From Acidobacteriota bacterium (GTDB lineage: Bacteria; Acidobacteriota; Terriglobia; Terriglobales; Acidobacteriaceae): a stretch of DNA of 64,000 nt. A program made the translations under genes and the position numbers. The notes beneath the pieces are model-generated. The model made no database searches, was not told the origin of the DNA, and saw only the letters and a program-made list of their open reading frames with translations. The DNA is taken from positions 248,001 through 312,000 of the forward strand of contig JAJZBZ010000003.1 in assembly GCA_021846275.1 (NCBI GenBank). The letters run 5' to 3'. Shown here one piece after another: positions 1 to 9,667 of this stretch. Position 1 is the first letter of the stretch, and each line of letters opens with the position of its first letter.

Positions 1-865
1 CCGGCGTCTCCAGGGCAGCCAGCATGGCATACTGCACCGGCGTCGCCACTCCGTTCGTCGAATACAGCACGATCTTGCGCAGCGCCGTCATGAACGGCTC
101 CTGCGCCACGGCATATCCGCCGCGCCAGCCTGTCATTCCATAGGTTTTGGAAAACGTGAAGCAGGTGATCGTGCGCTCGGCCATGCCGGGCAGGGAAGCA
201 ATCGAAAAATGCTCGCCCTCGTAAACGAGATCCTCATACGCCTCATCAGCAATCACCACCAGATTCCGCGCACGCGCAAACGCAGCCACTTCCTCAGCCT
301 CGGCGCGCGTAAACACCACTCCCGATGGATTCTGAGGCGTGTTGTAGTAAATCGCTCGCGTCTGCGGCGTCGAGAACTGCTCCAGCGTCGCCGCAATCCC
401 ATTGCGCCGTGCCGTCGTCGTCGGCACCAGCAGCGGTCGCGCCTGCGCCCCGCGCACCAGGTCGCCAATCGGCGTCCAGTAGGGCGAAAAGACCAGCGCG
501 TCATCGCCTGGATCGAGCACTGCCTGAAAGGCCGCATAGAGCGCCTGCGACCCGCCCACCGTCGCGATCACATGCTCCACTTGTGTCGGAATTTTGTTCT
601 TCCGGTTCACCTTCGCCGCCAGCGCCTCGCGCAGCGGAGCGATGCCCGACGACGGCGCATAGTGTGTCTGGTTTTCAACCAGCGCCGAGATTGCCGCGTA
701 CTTAATCGCGTCCGGAGTCTCGAAATACGGCTCGCCTCCGTGCAGCGCATGCACCGTCGCGCCGCCCGCGCGCAGCGCCATCACCTTGTTCCGAATCTGC
801 ACAATGTCAGAGAATCCAACCTCGTCCAGTCGGCGCGCCAGTCGCAGTTCCGTGCCAGTTGCCAT
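1..865 (-). CDS. Class I/II PLP-dependent aminotransferase (C-terminus missing)
   Basis: The reverse strand is open from an ATG at 865 to the window edge, giving the first 288 residues. The product looks like a fold-type I aspartate/aromatic aminotransferase. A substrate-carboxylate segment GGEPYFETP lies near residue 40, NTPQNPSG near residue 180 and IADEAYEDL near 212. The PLP-binding lysine is in SKTYGMTGWRGGY (Lys240). The closest family match in memory is the Ib subgroup of aspartate aminotransferases. Substrate cannot be fixed from sequence. The C-terminal domain with the substrate arginine lies outside the window. The gene is divergent from the CcdC-family gene, with about 190 bp between them. 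Family confidence is high; specificity is uncertain. Confidence 0.93.
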   Translation of the reverse strand, partial: MATGTELRLARRLDEVGFSDIVQIRNKVMALRAGGATVHALHGGEPYFETPDAIKYAAISALVENQTHYAPSSGIAPLREALAAKVNRKNKIPTQVEHVIATVGGSQALYAAFQAVLDPGDDALVFSPYWTPIGDLVRGAQARPLLVPTTTARRNGIAATLEQFSTPQTRAIYYNTPQNPSGVVFTRAEAEEVAAFARARNLVVIADEAYEDLVYEGEHFSIASLPGMAERTITCFTFSKTYGMTGWRGGYAVAQEPFMTALRKIVLYSTNGVATPVQYAMLAALETP

Positions 866-1052
866 GAGAAATCCTTTCCGGATCGGGTTTTGCGCATGCT
901 CTTTCCCTTCAGCATAGCGGATACTGAGCCGCATCTCCATCCGATTTCGCGCAGCTTTTTACCATCGCCCGAAAATTGCTTCTGTCGGCACAACCGGAAT
1001 GTATTTGCCTCCTCGCTCACAAACGATACTCTTGAAATTGAGGTTGTTCTTC

Positions 1053-1562
1053 ATGATTGCCATGCCATTTGGACTGACTCGCCAGACCTTCACCGCCATC
1101 GCAACCGTCTGCGGTCTCGTCGGCGTGCTCTTCTGGCGCGTACGCGAGGGCCGCACCGCCGTCACCGTGCGCAAGATCATCATTCCCCCGCTCGGCATGT
1201 CCACCGGATTCTGCATGTTCTTCGCGCCGCAGTTTCGCGTGCCCTGGCTCTGGGCGTTGTCTGCGTTCCTCGCCGGAGCCATCCTGCTCGCCTGGCCGCT
1301 GCTGGCCACCTCGCGCCTGGAGCATGACGGCTCGGCCATCATGATGCGCCGCTCCAGGGCATTCTTCCTGGTCATCATCGTCCTTGCCGCCGTGCGTTAT
1401 TTCGCGCGGGGCTACTTTGACAGTCTGCTCACCCTGGAGCAGACCGGCGGCCTGTTTTTCATCCTCGCCTTCGGCATGATCCTGCGCTGGCGGCTCAGCA
1501 TGCTGCGCCAGTACCAGCAACTGCGCGCCGCGTTGCCTGAGATTCTTCCCGAATCCGCCTGA
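1053..1562 (+). CDS. CcdC-family integral membrane protein
   Basis: The predicted protein has 169 residues and about four hydrophobic segments: FTAIATVCGLVGVLF near the N-terminus, then segments around residues 45-60, 65-80 and 105-135. The pattern, with a basic VRKIIIPPLGMSTGF stretch after the first helix, is that of the CcdC (DUF1453) family, named for a Bacillus cytochrome c biogenesis locus but without an established biochemical role. An upstream in-frame start at 999 exists. The start at 1053 is preferred because GAGG sits 9 nt upstream of it. No other cytochrome c maturation gene is present nearby, so a role in that pathway is not supported by context. Confidence 0.75.
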   Translation: MIAMPFGLTRQTFTAIATVCGLVGVLFWRVREGRTAVTVRKIIIPPLGMSTGFCMFFAPQFRVPWLWALSAFLAGAILLAWPLLATSRLEHDGSAIMMRRSRAFFLVIIVLAAVRYFARGYFDSLLTLEQTGGLFFILAFGMILRWRLSMLRQYQQLRAALPEILPESA

Positions 1563-1571
1563 GCGCGTCCG

Positions 1572-2789
1572 TCACCCGCGCAGCACAGCCTCAATCTGTT
1601 CGATCCCCCAGTCCAGATCCTCGCGACGGATCACCAGCGGCGGCGCAATGCGAATCACCGTCGCATGCGTCTCCTTGCACAGCACACCGCGCTCCTCGAT
1701 CGCCTCGCAGACGGGCCGCGCCGGCTCGTTCAGCTCGATGGCAATCCACAGCCCGCGTCCGCGCACCTCGCGCACACGCCCGCCCTCGAGCCGCCTCAGC
1801 CGTTCCAGCGCATACGCGCCCAGATCCGCCGATCGCCGCACCAGACCTTCGCCTTCGATCACGCGCAGCGCCGCGCGCGCCACGGCGCAAGCCAGCGGAT
1901 TGCCCCCAAACGTGCTCCCATGATCCCCCGGATGAAAGACGCCCAGAACCTCCCGCGAAGCCAGCACCGCAGACACCGGATAAAACCCGCCCGAAAGCGC
2001 CTTGCCCAGAATCACCACGTCCGGTCGAATCCCCTCGTGCTCATACGCAAACAGCCGCCCCGTGCGTCCCAGCCCGGACTGAATCTCATCGGCAATCAGC
2101 AGAACGTCATGCTTCCTGCAGAGCGCCGCCGCCTTAGCCAGATACCCCTCCGGCGGCACGATGATTCCGGCCTCACCCTGAATTGGCTCGACCAGAAACG
2201 CCGCTGTCCGCGGCGTAATCGCCTGCTCCAGCGCGGCAATATCGCCAAAGGCCACCGAGCGAAATCCCGGCGCGAACGGACCAAACCCCGCGCGATACTG
2301 CGGGTCGGACGAAAAGCCCACAATCGCAATCGTGCGCCCGTGAAAATTCCCCGATGCCACCAGAATCTCCGCTTCATTCGCAGCGATTCCCTTCACCGTT
2401 TCGCCCCACTTGCGCGCAGCCTTCAGCGCCGTCTCCACCGCCTCCGCGCCGGAGTTCATCGGCAGCGCCATCTCATAGCCCGTCAGCTCATGCAGATCGC
2501 GATAGAGCAGCGGCAACTGATCATTGCGAAACGCGCGCGAAGTCAGCGTCACCTTCTCGGCCTGCTCCATCATCGCCTGCCGGATCGCCGGATGACAGTG
2601 CCCCTGATTCACCGCCGAATACGCAGCCAGAAAGTCCAGATACCGCCTGCCCTCGACATCCTCCACCCACGCGCCCTCGGCCCGAGCAATCACCACGTCC
2701 AGCGGATGATAATTGTGCGCGCCATACTGCTCTTCGAGCGCGATCAGTTGCTCCGCCGTCCGCTCCACTGCCAACGTTGTTCCAGTCAT
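1572..2789 (-). CDS. rocD: Ornithine aminotransferase (ornithine-oxo-acid transaminase)
   Basis: This 405-residue class III PLP-dependent aminotransferase converts ornithine and 2-oxoglutarate to glutamate-5-semialdehyde and glutamate, linking arginine catabolism to proline synthesis in the cytoplasm. The N-terminus [12 protein letters not shown] is a strong ornithine-aminotransferase signature. [17 protein letters not shown] (about 112-128) binds the cofactor phosphate, [14 protein letters not shown] (231-244) carries the pyridine-nitrogen aspartate, and Lys263 in [13 protein letters not shown] is the Schiff-base lysine. Length matches the family. The gene ends 10 bp beyond the convergent CcdC-family gene. 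No arginase or proline genes lie next to it. Confidence 0.95.
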   Translation of the reverse strand: MTGTTLAVERTAEQLIALEEQYGAHNYHPLDVVIARAEGAWVEDVEGRRYLDFLAAYSAVNQGHCHPAIRQAMMEQAEKVTLTSRAFRNDQLPLLYRDLHELTGYEMALPMNSGAEAVETALKAARKWGETVKGIAANEAEILVASGNFHGRTIAIVGFSSDPQYRAGFGPFAPGFRSVAFGDIAALEQAITPRTAAFLVEPIQGEAGIIVPPEGYLAKAAALCRKHDVLLIADEIQSGLGRTGRLFAYEHEGIRPDVVILGKALSGGFYPVSAVLASREVLGVFHPGDHGSTFGGNPLACAVARAALRVIEGEGLVRRSADLGAYALERLRRLEGGRVREVRGRGLWIAIELNEPARPVCEAIEERGVLCKETHATVIRIAPPLVIRREDLDWGIEQIEAVLRG

Positions 2790-2901
2790 ACTCCGCCTCT
2801 TGCTTTCCGTCCTCGCGCACCCGACGCGCTGCTGCTATGGTAACGCCGCCGCAATATAGCCGGGAACGGTTCCTCAATCCGCTCGTTCCCGCCTCAGGTT
2901 T

Positions 2902-4584
2902 TCACGCCGTCACCGGAATTCCTTCCAGCTTCGCGCGCAGCTCCTCGGTGGAGTGCCGCGCAAACCACGCGCGCAGATTTTCCGCCTGTCCGTCTTCTCT
3001 GCGCCAGCGCTCCGCCAGATACCGCCGCAACAGATGCTCCAGCGCATCCGGCACCTCTTCGGATCGGCACCGGAAGTTCACCTGCCGCGCAAATCCCGCA
3101 TGCTGGCCCAGCGCGCCGCCCAGCGCAAAATACCACGCGTCCACAAGCTCTCCTTCATGCTTGATCTTCTTGCCTTCCAGCCCAATGTCGCCAATCCACG
3201 CCTGTCCGCAGTTGTTCGGGCACCCGGTCACATGCAGCTTCAACTGTTGGTCAAATCCCGGCAGCCGCGCGTCCATCTCCTCGGCCAGCCATCGCGCAAA
3301 GCCCTTCGTCTCGGTAATCGCCAGCTTGCAAAACTCCGTCCCCGTGCAGGCCACCGACCCGCGCCAGAACGGCTTCGCATCCACAAACAATCCCAGCCTG
3401 CCCAACTCGTTCAACACCGTCTGAAGATGCCGCTCCGGCACATTCGGAATCACAAAATTCTGGTTCACCGTCGTGCGCAGTTCGCCGCCTGCAAACCGCT
3501 CCACCACGTCCGCCAGCGCCAGCAGCGTCCGCCCGCTCAGCCGCCCATTGATGACGCTTGCGCCCACGGCATACAGCCCCTGCTGCCGCTGCGCCTGCAC
3601 GCCGGAGTGATCCCGGAAAACATCATCTGGAACCACGTCCGGAACACCCCGTTCGAGCTTGTAACCGAGAATGGCTTCAACCTCGTCCAGGAATCGCTCC
3701 GCCGTCCAGTCCTCGGCCAGAAACAGATACTTCAGCCGCGCGCGATCCCGGCTCTGCCGCAGCCCCTGCTGCCGCCGAAAAAGCTCGGCAATTGCGCGCA
3801 CCACCGGCAACACCTCGGCCTCGCGCAGAAACGCATCCAGCTTCACCGCCAGGTGCGGCTCCTTGGACAATCCGCCGCCCACGCGCACCGAATAGCCAAT
3901 CTCGGCCTCGTCGCCCGCGCCGCGCCGCGTCGCCGTAATCGCCACATCGTTGATCTCCGGATAGCTGCACCACACCGGGCATCCCGTCACCGTGATCTTG
4001 AACTTCCGCGGCAGATTGAAGAACTCCGCATTCCCGTTCAGCTCGCGCGCAATCGCACGCGCCAGCGGCGAAGCATCCACAATCTCATGCGCATGCAGCC
4101 CGGCCAGCGCGCAGCCCGTCACGTTGCGCACCACGTCGCCGCAGGCTCCGCGCGGAGACAGCCCGACCGCTTCAATCGCGTCCACCACCTTCGGCAGCGC
4201 GTCAATCGTGAGCCAGTGCAACTGGATCGCCTGCCTCGTCGTAATGTCGGCCAGGTCCCGCGCATGCTCCACCGTCAACTGCCCAATCGCGCGCAACTGC
4301 CGCGCACTCAGAATTCCATTCGGCACCGCGATGCGCATCATGAAGTAGTCCGTCGTCACACCCTCGCCGCCCTTGCCGCCCGTCACGCCCGCACCGTCGC
4401 CCTGCGTGTAAATCCCCCACCACTTGAAGTAGAGACTCGCCCACTCCGGCAACACGCTCGCGCGACCCTCGGCGGCAAATCGACGGACCTCATCCCATGC
4501 CTCCCAGGGATTTTTCTCCAGCTTCAGCCTCTCGGCGCGCTGGGCTTTCGTTTCTTTTAGCGGGGTCTCATTCACCTGGGTCAT
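2902..4584 (-). CDS. nirA: Ferredoxin-nitrite reductase (siroheme/4Fe-4S)
   Basis: The product has 560 residues and the duplicated layout of assimilatory nitrite/sulfite reductases. The N-terminal KWWGIYTQGDG and GGKGGEGV segments and the GACGDVVRNVTGC segment are typical of the NirA branch, which reduces nitrite to ammonium with six electrons from ferredoxin. The siroheme/4Fe-4S cysteines are visible as CTGTEFC (near 412-418) and TGCPNNCG (near 452-456). The ATG at 4584 is chosen over the one at 4599 because AGGAG lies 6 nt upstream of it. Its leader contains a hairpin followed by seven U residues. A sulfite reductase function is less likely. No nitrate reductase or transporter gene is adjacent. 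Confidence 0.92.
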   Translation of the reverse strand: MTQVNETPLKETKAQRAERLKLEKNPWEAWDEVRRFAAEGRASVLPEWASLYFKWWGIYTQGDGAGVTGGKGGEGVTTDYFMMRIAVPNGILSARQLRAIGQLTVEHARDLADITTRQAIQLHWLTIDALPKVVDAIEAVGLSPRGACGDVVRNVTGCALAGLHAHEIVDASPLARAIARELNGNAEFFNLPRKFKITVTGCPVWCSYPEINDVAITATRRGAGDEAEIGYSVRVGGGLSKEPHLAVKLDAFLREAEVLPVVRAIAELFRRQQGLRQSRDRARLKYLFLAEDWTAERFLDEVEAILGYKLERGVPDVVPDDVFRDHSGVQAQRQQGLYAVGASVINGRLSGRTLLALADVVERFAGGELRTTVNQNFVIPNVPERHLQTVLNELGRLGLFVDAKPFWRGSVACTGTEFCKLAITETKGFARWLAEEMDARLPGFDQQLKLHVTGCPNNCGQAWIGDIGLEGKKIKHEGELVDAWYFALGGALGQHAGFARQVNFRCRSEEVPDALEHLLRRYLAERWRREDGQAENLRAWFARHSTEELRAKLEGIPVTA

Positions 4585-4617
4585 GGCTCGCTCCTGCATA
4601 CGTTGAAAAATGGGTAT

Positions 4618-4650
4618 AAAAAAACTCCGGGGCGGATTGCCTGCCGGAGT
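4618..4650 (-). terminator. Terminator-like hairpin in the nirA leader (candidate attenuator)
   Basis: Read on the nirA coding strand, a 7-bp stem (ACTCCGG pairing with CCGGAGT) is extended by GGC/GCC pairing above a small bulge and is followed directly by seven T residues at 4624-4618. This is the form of an intrinsic terminator. It lies 33 nt upstream of the nirA start and no gene on this strand lies upstream within the window, so it would act on the nirA transcript itself. Control by antitermination is therefore inferred. ANTAR-type NasR control of nitrate assimilation leaders is a known precedent, but no ANTAR hairpin pair is recognisable here. Confidence 0.6.
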
Positions 4651-5012
4651 CGTCTTGCCTGGTTTGTAGTGATTTCTGCTGCTTGCTACACTTGCAGACG
4701 CTCACACGACCATGCTCCGGCGTTGTCGTCACACGGGTGACAACACGGCATCGGACACGGCATCGTACGTGGGCACGCGCAGCGGAAGATCATGCCTCCA
4801 GCCTACGTGCGAATCCCCGCGAAGTCAACGTCCGCTTGATGCCTCGCGCCCGACTTCGGCCCCAACGGCCCATCCCTCAGAGATGCCTGCAACAAGCAGA
4901 CAAAATGTACACGATCCGGCCTTCGCGCTTGCCAACAGTACCTTCCGTGCGTATATTCATTTCGTTCCTGAAAACAATTTCCTTATGGTTCTCTGCGTGC
5001 TGAGGTCAAATC
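4651..5012. other. Intergenic region between divergent nirA and the Oar-like receptor
   Basis: About 360 bp without a convincing gene; the short open frames here lack ribosome-binding sites and family character. It holds a direct repeat of ACACGGCATCG at 4743-4753 and 4755-4765, next to an imperfect inverted repeat around 4726-4745 that includes GTCA(N6)TGAC. These may be regulator sites for either divergent gene; this is inference. A GAGG ribosome-binding site for the receptor gene is at 5002-5005. Confidence 0.5.
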
Positions 5013-8000
5013 ATGGATCGCTTCAACTTTTTCAGAACAATCGATTGTTCTGAATTTTCTGCAATCTTTCCGTCCTGCTCGTCCGTTCGTCGCTCTTCGC
5101 AATCCCGCTCGCTGCCCAATCTCCCACCCGCGCGGCAGTTCGCATCGGGTGCAATGCCCGCATTTCTGCTCCTGCCAGTGCTCGTTTTCCTTGGCGTTTC
5201 TCCTCTGCGCGCCCAGCCCGCCGCGCAGCCCTCTTCCATCGCCGTCGCCGGATCGCTGCACGACTCCGGCGGCGCGCCCATCGCTTCCGCGCGCATCACT
5301 CTGCAATCAGAAAAGGAATCGGCACCGGAATCGGCACGCGGGAAACGCCTGCGCGCGACCACCGCCGCCGACGGCAGTTTCCACTTTGCCTCCATCGCGC
5401 CCGGCGGATATAGGCTCACGATCGAGAGCGGCGGTCGCAGCTACGCTGGCAGCGAGCGCGTCACGCTTCCCTGGGTGCTCACCAACGGAGCCATCGGCGA
5501 CCTCGCCATCACCATCACCGCGCAGGGCGATATCACCGTCGCCGGCAGCCAGCGCGTCCAGGCCACCAGCGGCGAAGATCTCTCCGGCAAGGAGGTCAGC
5601 AGCCTGCCGCTGAACAAGCGTGACTTCAGCCAGCTTCTGTTGCTCGCCGCCGGCACCATGACCGACACCAACGGGGCCACCAACTTCACCCAGCAGTTCG
5701 CCATCGACGGCCAGCGCGGCGTTGAGGCCACCTTTGCCATGGACGGAGCCGACATCAGCGACCCGGAGATGGGCGGCGCGACCTTCTCCAACTTCAACGT
5801 GGACGCCATCGACAGCATCGAGTCCAGTTCAGGCTGGATGCCGGCGCAGATCGGGCGCGGAGCCTCCGGTTTCACCAACATCATCACCCGCTCCGGCAGC
5901 GCCGGTTTTCACGGATCGGTTTTTGAGTTTCTGCGCAACTCCGACTTCGACGCCCGCAATTACTTCGACTACTCCTCGCCCATCAATCCCGGTCGCCTGC
6001 CGCCATTCCACCGCAATGAATTCGGCGTCACCAACGGAGGCCCGGTCGTGCTTGGCCATCTCTACAACGGTCGTGGCAGGACTTTTTACTTCGGCCAGTA
6101 TCAGGGATTTCGTCAGGAGCTTGGCACCACCCAGGTGCTGCCCATGCCCACCACGCAGCAGCGCTCCGGCATTGACACCATCACCAGCGCCTCCGGCCAG
6201 CAGGACACGCTCTACGTCCCCATCAACCCCGCAATCGCCGCCATTCTCGCCCGCTATCCGCTGCCCAATCTTCCCACCGGGGCCTACGGCGCGGAGACCT
6301 TTGCCACATCCGCCAAGGTCTATACCGACGCGAATCAGTTTTCCCTGCGCCTCGACGAACAGCTCTCCGACAAAACCCAGCTCATGGGCCGCTATGTCTG
6401 GGATCACATCACCGGCCCGACCACCAATCCCGACCAGATCACCATCGATCCAGCCTTTGGCATTGAGTACGTCGATCACCAGTCCAACGGCCTCATCAAT
6501 CTCCGCCACGAGGTCACGCCTCACTTCATCTTCAGCACCTCGCTCAGCGCCACTCGCTCCACGCCCGGCTTTCCCACCGCCGACCACACCGACCCCGCCG
6601 TCAAGTTCCTCGATGGCTCCTTTGAGCCATTTGACTCCGCCGGCGGCTCCGTCATGAGCGCCTTCGGCAATCTCTTCCAGGCGCAGCAATCCTTCACCTG
6701 GACGCATGGCTCCCATCTCTTTCAGTTCGGCGGCGAAGCCCGTCTCAATCGCGACACCACCTACTTCGGCATCAGCCCCAACGGCGAATACGATTTCGGC
6801 GGCGGCACGGCTTACTCGCCGGTGTATATCCGCTCCGCCAGCGGACAGAACGACATCCAGCCCGGCCAGGCGCTGCCCGACACGCTCAGCAGCTTCCTCG
6901 TCGGCAGCCCCTTTCAGTACACGATCGCCGTCGCGCCGCCCTACTTTTCCAACGGCGCTCACATCGGCCCTGCCGCCATCAATCGCAACGCCTGGGCCGT
7001 CTACGCCCAGGACACCTGGCGCATGCTGCCCACGCTCACGCTCGACTACGGCCTTCGCTGGGAGCTGTACACACCCATCTCCGAGCGCGCCGACCGCACC
7101 TCCGGCCTCACCTTCACACCCACGCCCACCGGCATACAGCAGCAGTACGTCATCAATCCCCAGCCCGGCTACCGCTTTCAGAAGGATGGTCTCGGCCCGC
7201 GTGTCCAGCTCACCTGGGCCGCGCCTCACGACTTTCAGGTCCACGCCGGCGGCGGCATCACCGTCATCCCGCCCAACATCTGGCAGGACAACTTCCTCAC
7301 CGGCTCCACTCCCTTCGTCGTCTATCCGCGCCTCACCTCTGCATCCTCCGCGCCCATTCCCTACGGCTTCCAGATCACGCCGTCAGAGCTGCCGAATGTC
7401 TACACCCCGCAGGGCGTGAATATCTTTGCCAGCGGCAACACCAAGGCCGTTCCTCCAAACACGGTCATGGACCTGAACCGCTACGAGCAGGATCTCGCCG
7501 CGCTCACGCCGTCCAAAGTCGTTTCGCCGCTTGCGCTCAGCTCCATCGATCCCACCTTCGGCAACGCTTGGCTTTACACCTGGACCCTTGGCCTCGAACG
7601 AAAGCTCGGCGATCTCGTTGCTGACGCCGCCTATATCGGCACTGCGGGATCGCATCTGCCGCGCGAAAGTTTTCCCAACGCCTATCCCGGCGCTGGCCCG
7701 GCTGAAGCGCCCTACACCACCTTCAACAGCAGCGGAAACATCCTCGGAGGCTTCGGCTTCGAACAGGTCATCACCAACACCTCCCACTCCACCTATCACG
7801 CGCTGCAAACCTCGCTTCAGGGCACCATCTCGCACGGCGGTCCCGGCATTCAGGCCGGTTACTCCTGGTCGAAATCCATTGACGACACCAGCTCCGTCAC
7901 CGGAGGCTTCATCTCCGGCGGCACCGGCGCCGTCGCACCAGCCTTCCCGCAGAACCCCACCAACACGCATCTCGAAAAAGGCCCATCCACCTTCGACGTC

Positions 8001-8591
8001 ACCCACAGCTTCACACTCAGCGTTGCTCAGGACATGCACATCGACCGCATCCCCTATCTGCGCGCGCTGCGACGCGGATTCACCGAGGGCTGGGAGCTGC
8101 TCAGCATCTCATCCATCCACACCGGACTGCCTTTCACCGTGCTTTCGGGCATCCAGCAAACCGGGTACGGCTCAAACGGCGTCGATCGTCCCGACCAGAT
8201 CGGTACGCCCGATCTCTCCACCGCGCGCAAGCAGCGCCAGGACTACTTCGGCCTCGGCGCCAACAACGCATCCTACTTCTACATCCCAATTCACATCCCC
8301 GGCGGCACCGGGCCAAATCAGGGACGCTTCGGCACTCTGGGACGCAACACCTTCCGCGGCCCGGCCTACTACGACTACGACTTCGCGCTCATCAAGGACA
8401 CACCCTACGGCCATCGTCGTCGCGGTGGCGAACTGGTTGACCTTCAGTTCCGCGCCGAGTTCTTCAACCTCTTCAACATCGTCAACATGGGCCTGCCCGC
8501 CAACACCATCGAAGGCGCGGGCTTCGGCGAGATCAGCCAGACCGCCGGCACCTCGCGCCAGATTCAGCTCTCGCTCAAGCTCATCTACTGA
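5013..8591 (+). CDS. Oar-like TonB-dependent outer-membrane receptor with carboxypeptidase-regulatory-like domain
   Basis: The 1192-residue protein has a hydrophobic secretion segment at about 49-67 (ending near LRAQP), a carboxypeptidase-regulatory-like beta-sandwich (about 75-145), a plug-like region with SLPLNKRDFSQLLLLAAG and DGQRGVEATFAMDGADISDP, and a long beta-barrel ending in an aromatic-rich C-terminus. This is the layout of the Oar-like TonB-dependent proteins that are greatly expanded in Acidobacteriota and are thought to take up large oligomeric substrates. GAGG lies 7 nt before the ATG at 5013, supporting the long form; a start at 5154 would place the signal peptide at the very N-terminus. 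The substrate is unknown. The 3' end overlaps the convergent serine hydrolase gene by 7 bp. Confidence 0.9.
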   Translation: MDRFNFFRTIDCSEFSAIFPSCSSVRRSSQSRSLPNLPPARQFASGAMPAFLLLPVLVFLGVSPLRAQPAAQPSSIAVAGSLHDSGGAPIASARITLQSEKESAPESARGKRLRATTAADGSFHFASIAPGGYRLTIESGGRSYAGSERVTLPWVLTNGAIGDLAITITAQGDITVAGSQRVQATSGEDLSGKEVSSLPLNKRDFSQLLLLAAGTMTDTNGATNFTQQFAIDGQRGVEATFAMDGADISDPEMGGATFSNFNVDAIDSIESSSGWMPAQIGRGASGFTNIITRSGSAGFHGSVFEFLRNSDFDARNYFDYSSPINPGRLPPFHRNEFGVTNGGPVVLGHLYNGRGRTFYFGQYQGFRQELGTTQVLPMPTTQQRSGIDTITSASGQQDTLYVPINPAIAAILARYPLPNLPTGAYGAETFATSAKVYTDANQFSLRLDEQLSDKTQLMGRYVWDHITGPTTNPDQITIDPAFGIEYVDHQSNGLINLRHEVTPHFIFSTSLSATRSTPGFPTADHTDPAVKFLDGSFEPFDSAGGSVMSAFGNLFQAQQSFTWTHGSHLFQFGGEARLNRDTTYFGISPNGEYDFGGGTAYSPVYIRSASGQNDIQPGQALPDTLSSFLVGSPFQYTIAVAPPYFSNGAHIGPAAINRNAWAVYAQDTWRMLPTLTLDYGLRWELYTPISERADRTSGLTFTPTPTGIQQQYVINPQPGYRFQKDGLGPRVQLTWAAPHDFQVHAGGGITVIPPNIWQDNFLTGSTPFVVYPRLTSASSAPIPYGFQITPSELPNVYTPQGVNIFASGNTKAVPPNTVMDLNRYEQDLAALTPSKVVSPLALSSIDPTFGNAWLYTWTLGLERKLGDLVADAAYIGTAGSHLPRESFPNAYPGAGPAEAPYTTFNSSGNILGGFGFEQVITNTSHSTYHALQTSLQGTISHGGPGIQAGYSWSKSIDDTSSVTGGFISGGTGAVAPAFPQNPTNTHLEKGPSTFDVTHSFTLSVAQDMHIDRIPYLRALRRGFTEGWELLSISSIHTGLPFTVLSGIQQTGYGSNGVDRPDQIGTPDLSTARKQRQDYFGLGANNASYFYIPIHIPGGTGPNQGRFGTLGRNTFRGPAYYDYDFALIKDTPYGHRRRGGELVDLQFRAEFFNLFNIVNMGLPANTIEGAGFGEISQTAGTSRQIQLSLKLIY

Positions 8592-9598
8592 CGCGCCGCA
8601 CCTGTCGTCGCGGCTGTCTTCAACGGATCACTCCAGTGGATCGCCGTCGGGTCCAGCCCCGTCGGCGACCACGCCTTCACCACCGCCGCGCCCACTCGCC
8701 CCAGCGTCTTCTCGGCCTCGTTGTCGCCCGTCCAGCGCTGGTCTTTGTTCGCCTGCGTAAACGCCGCAATCACAATCGGCCCCGCCTTCGTCGCGATCAC
8801 CGCCACGTCGTTTCTCACCGCGTCCAGCGCGCCCGTCTTGTTGCCAATTGCCGACCCCTGCTCGCTTGTGTCCAGCGTCTCCAGATACCGTGGCAGCCCG
8901 TCGCGATCCTGCTGCTCGCGCAGCATCGTCAGCATCGCTCCGCAAATCGCGCCATCACCCGGCTTCGCCGCGCCACCGGATAGATCAAGCCTGCACTCCA
9001 CCAGCCGCGCCATCACCGCCGCCATCTCCCGCGCCGTCGTTTTTCCCAGCCCAAACTTCGGCTGATCGGCCGGCATCGGCTCCGTCGCCGGTCGAAAAAC
9101 CTTCTTGTACAGCCACGTATCCTTCAGCCCAGCCGCCTCAATCGTCGCGTCGATATTCCGCACGCCAAATCGGTCAATCGCCATATTCGTCGCCGTGTTG
9201 TCGCTCAGCACCACCATCAGCGTCAGCACGTCGCGCAGCGACAACCCGAGCGGCGTGTCCAGATCATTCAGCACGCCCGATCCCGGCGCCTGATTCTCCT
9301 TCGTCAGCACCAGCTTTTCGTCCAGATTCGCCCGTCCCGCGCGCATCTCTTCCGCCGCATGCAGCAGTATCGTCAGCTTGATCACCGAAGCCGTCTGCAC
9401 CGGCGCGTCGGCATCGAGCGCCGCCGTCTCGCCCGTCTTCAGGTTCTCGGCAAACACCGTCAATCGGCCCGTGTGCGCGGCGGCAATCTGCGCCAGTTGC
9501 GCGTCCAGCGCGTGATCTTCCATCGTCGCCCGCGCCGCGCTCCAAACGGGCAGGCAAAACAGTACCAGCGAAAACGCAATCCACTCTCGTCGAATCAT
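8585..9598 (-). CDS. Class A beta-lactamase-family serine hydrolase, exported
   Basis: The 337-residue protein starts with a signal peptide (about 1-24, basic MIRR then a hydrophobic core). The active-site motifs of serine beta-lactamases and DD-peptidases are in order: SVIK at 71-74 (nucleophile Ser71, Lys74), SDN at 132-134 and KTG at 254-256. The omega loop is not the usual E-x-x-L-N; the nearest candidate for the general base is Glu173 in ATEP. It could hydrolyse beta-lactams or be a related peptidoglycan or peptide hydrolase. It stands alone, convergent with the receptor gene, and no AmpR-like or BlaI-like regulator is nearby. Confidence 0.88.
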   Translation of the reverse strand: MIRREWIAFSLVLFCLPVWSAARATMEDHALDAQLAQIAAAHTGRLTVFAENLKTGETAALDADAPVQTASVIKLTILLHAAEEMRAGRANLDEKLVLTKENQAPGSGVLNDLDTPLGLSLRDVLTLMVVLSDNTATNMAIDRFGVRNIDATIEAAGLKDTWLYKKVFRPATEPMPADQPKFGLGKTTAREMAAVMARLVECRLDLSGGAAKPGDGAICGAMLTMLREQQDRDGLPRYLETLDTSEQGSAIGNKTGALDAVRNDVAVIATKAGPIVIAAFTQANKDQRWTGDNEAEKTLGRVGAAVVKAWSPTGLDPTAIHWSDPLKTAATTGAARQ

Positions 9599-9667
9599 GC
9601 TTCGAGCATACCTGCGCGCCTCGCTTCGTGAAACGAAAAAATCCGTCGAAAATCCCCCGCCGCAAAA

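Noticed and set aside
209..1327. Long forward frame of 372 codons, Arg- and His-rich
   Set aside because: It is antisense to the aminotransferase and out of frame with the CcdC gene; composition is that of a GC-rich shadow frame.
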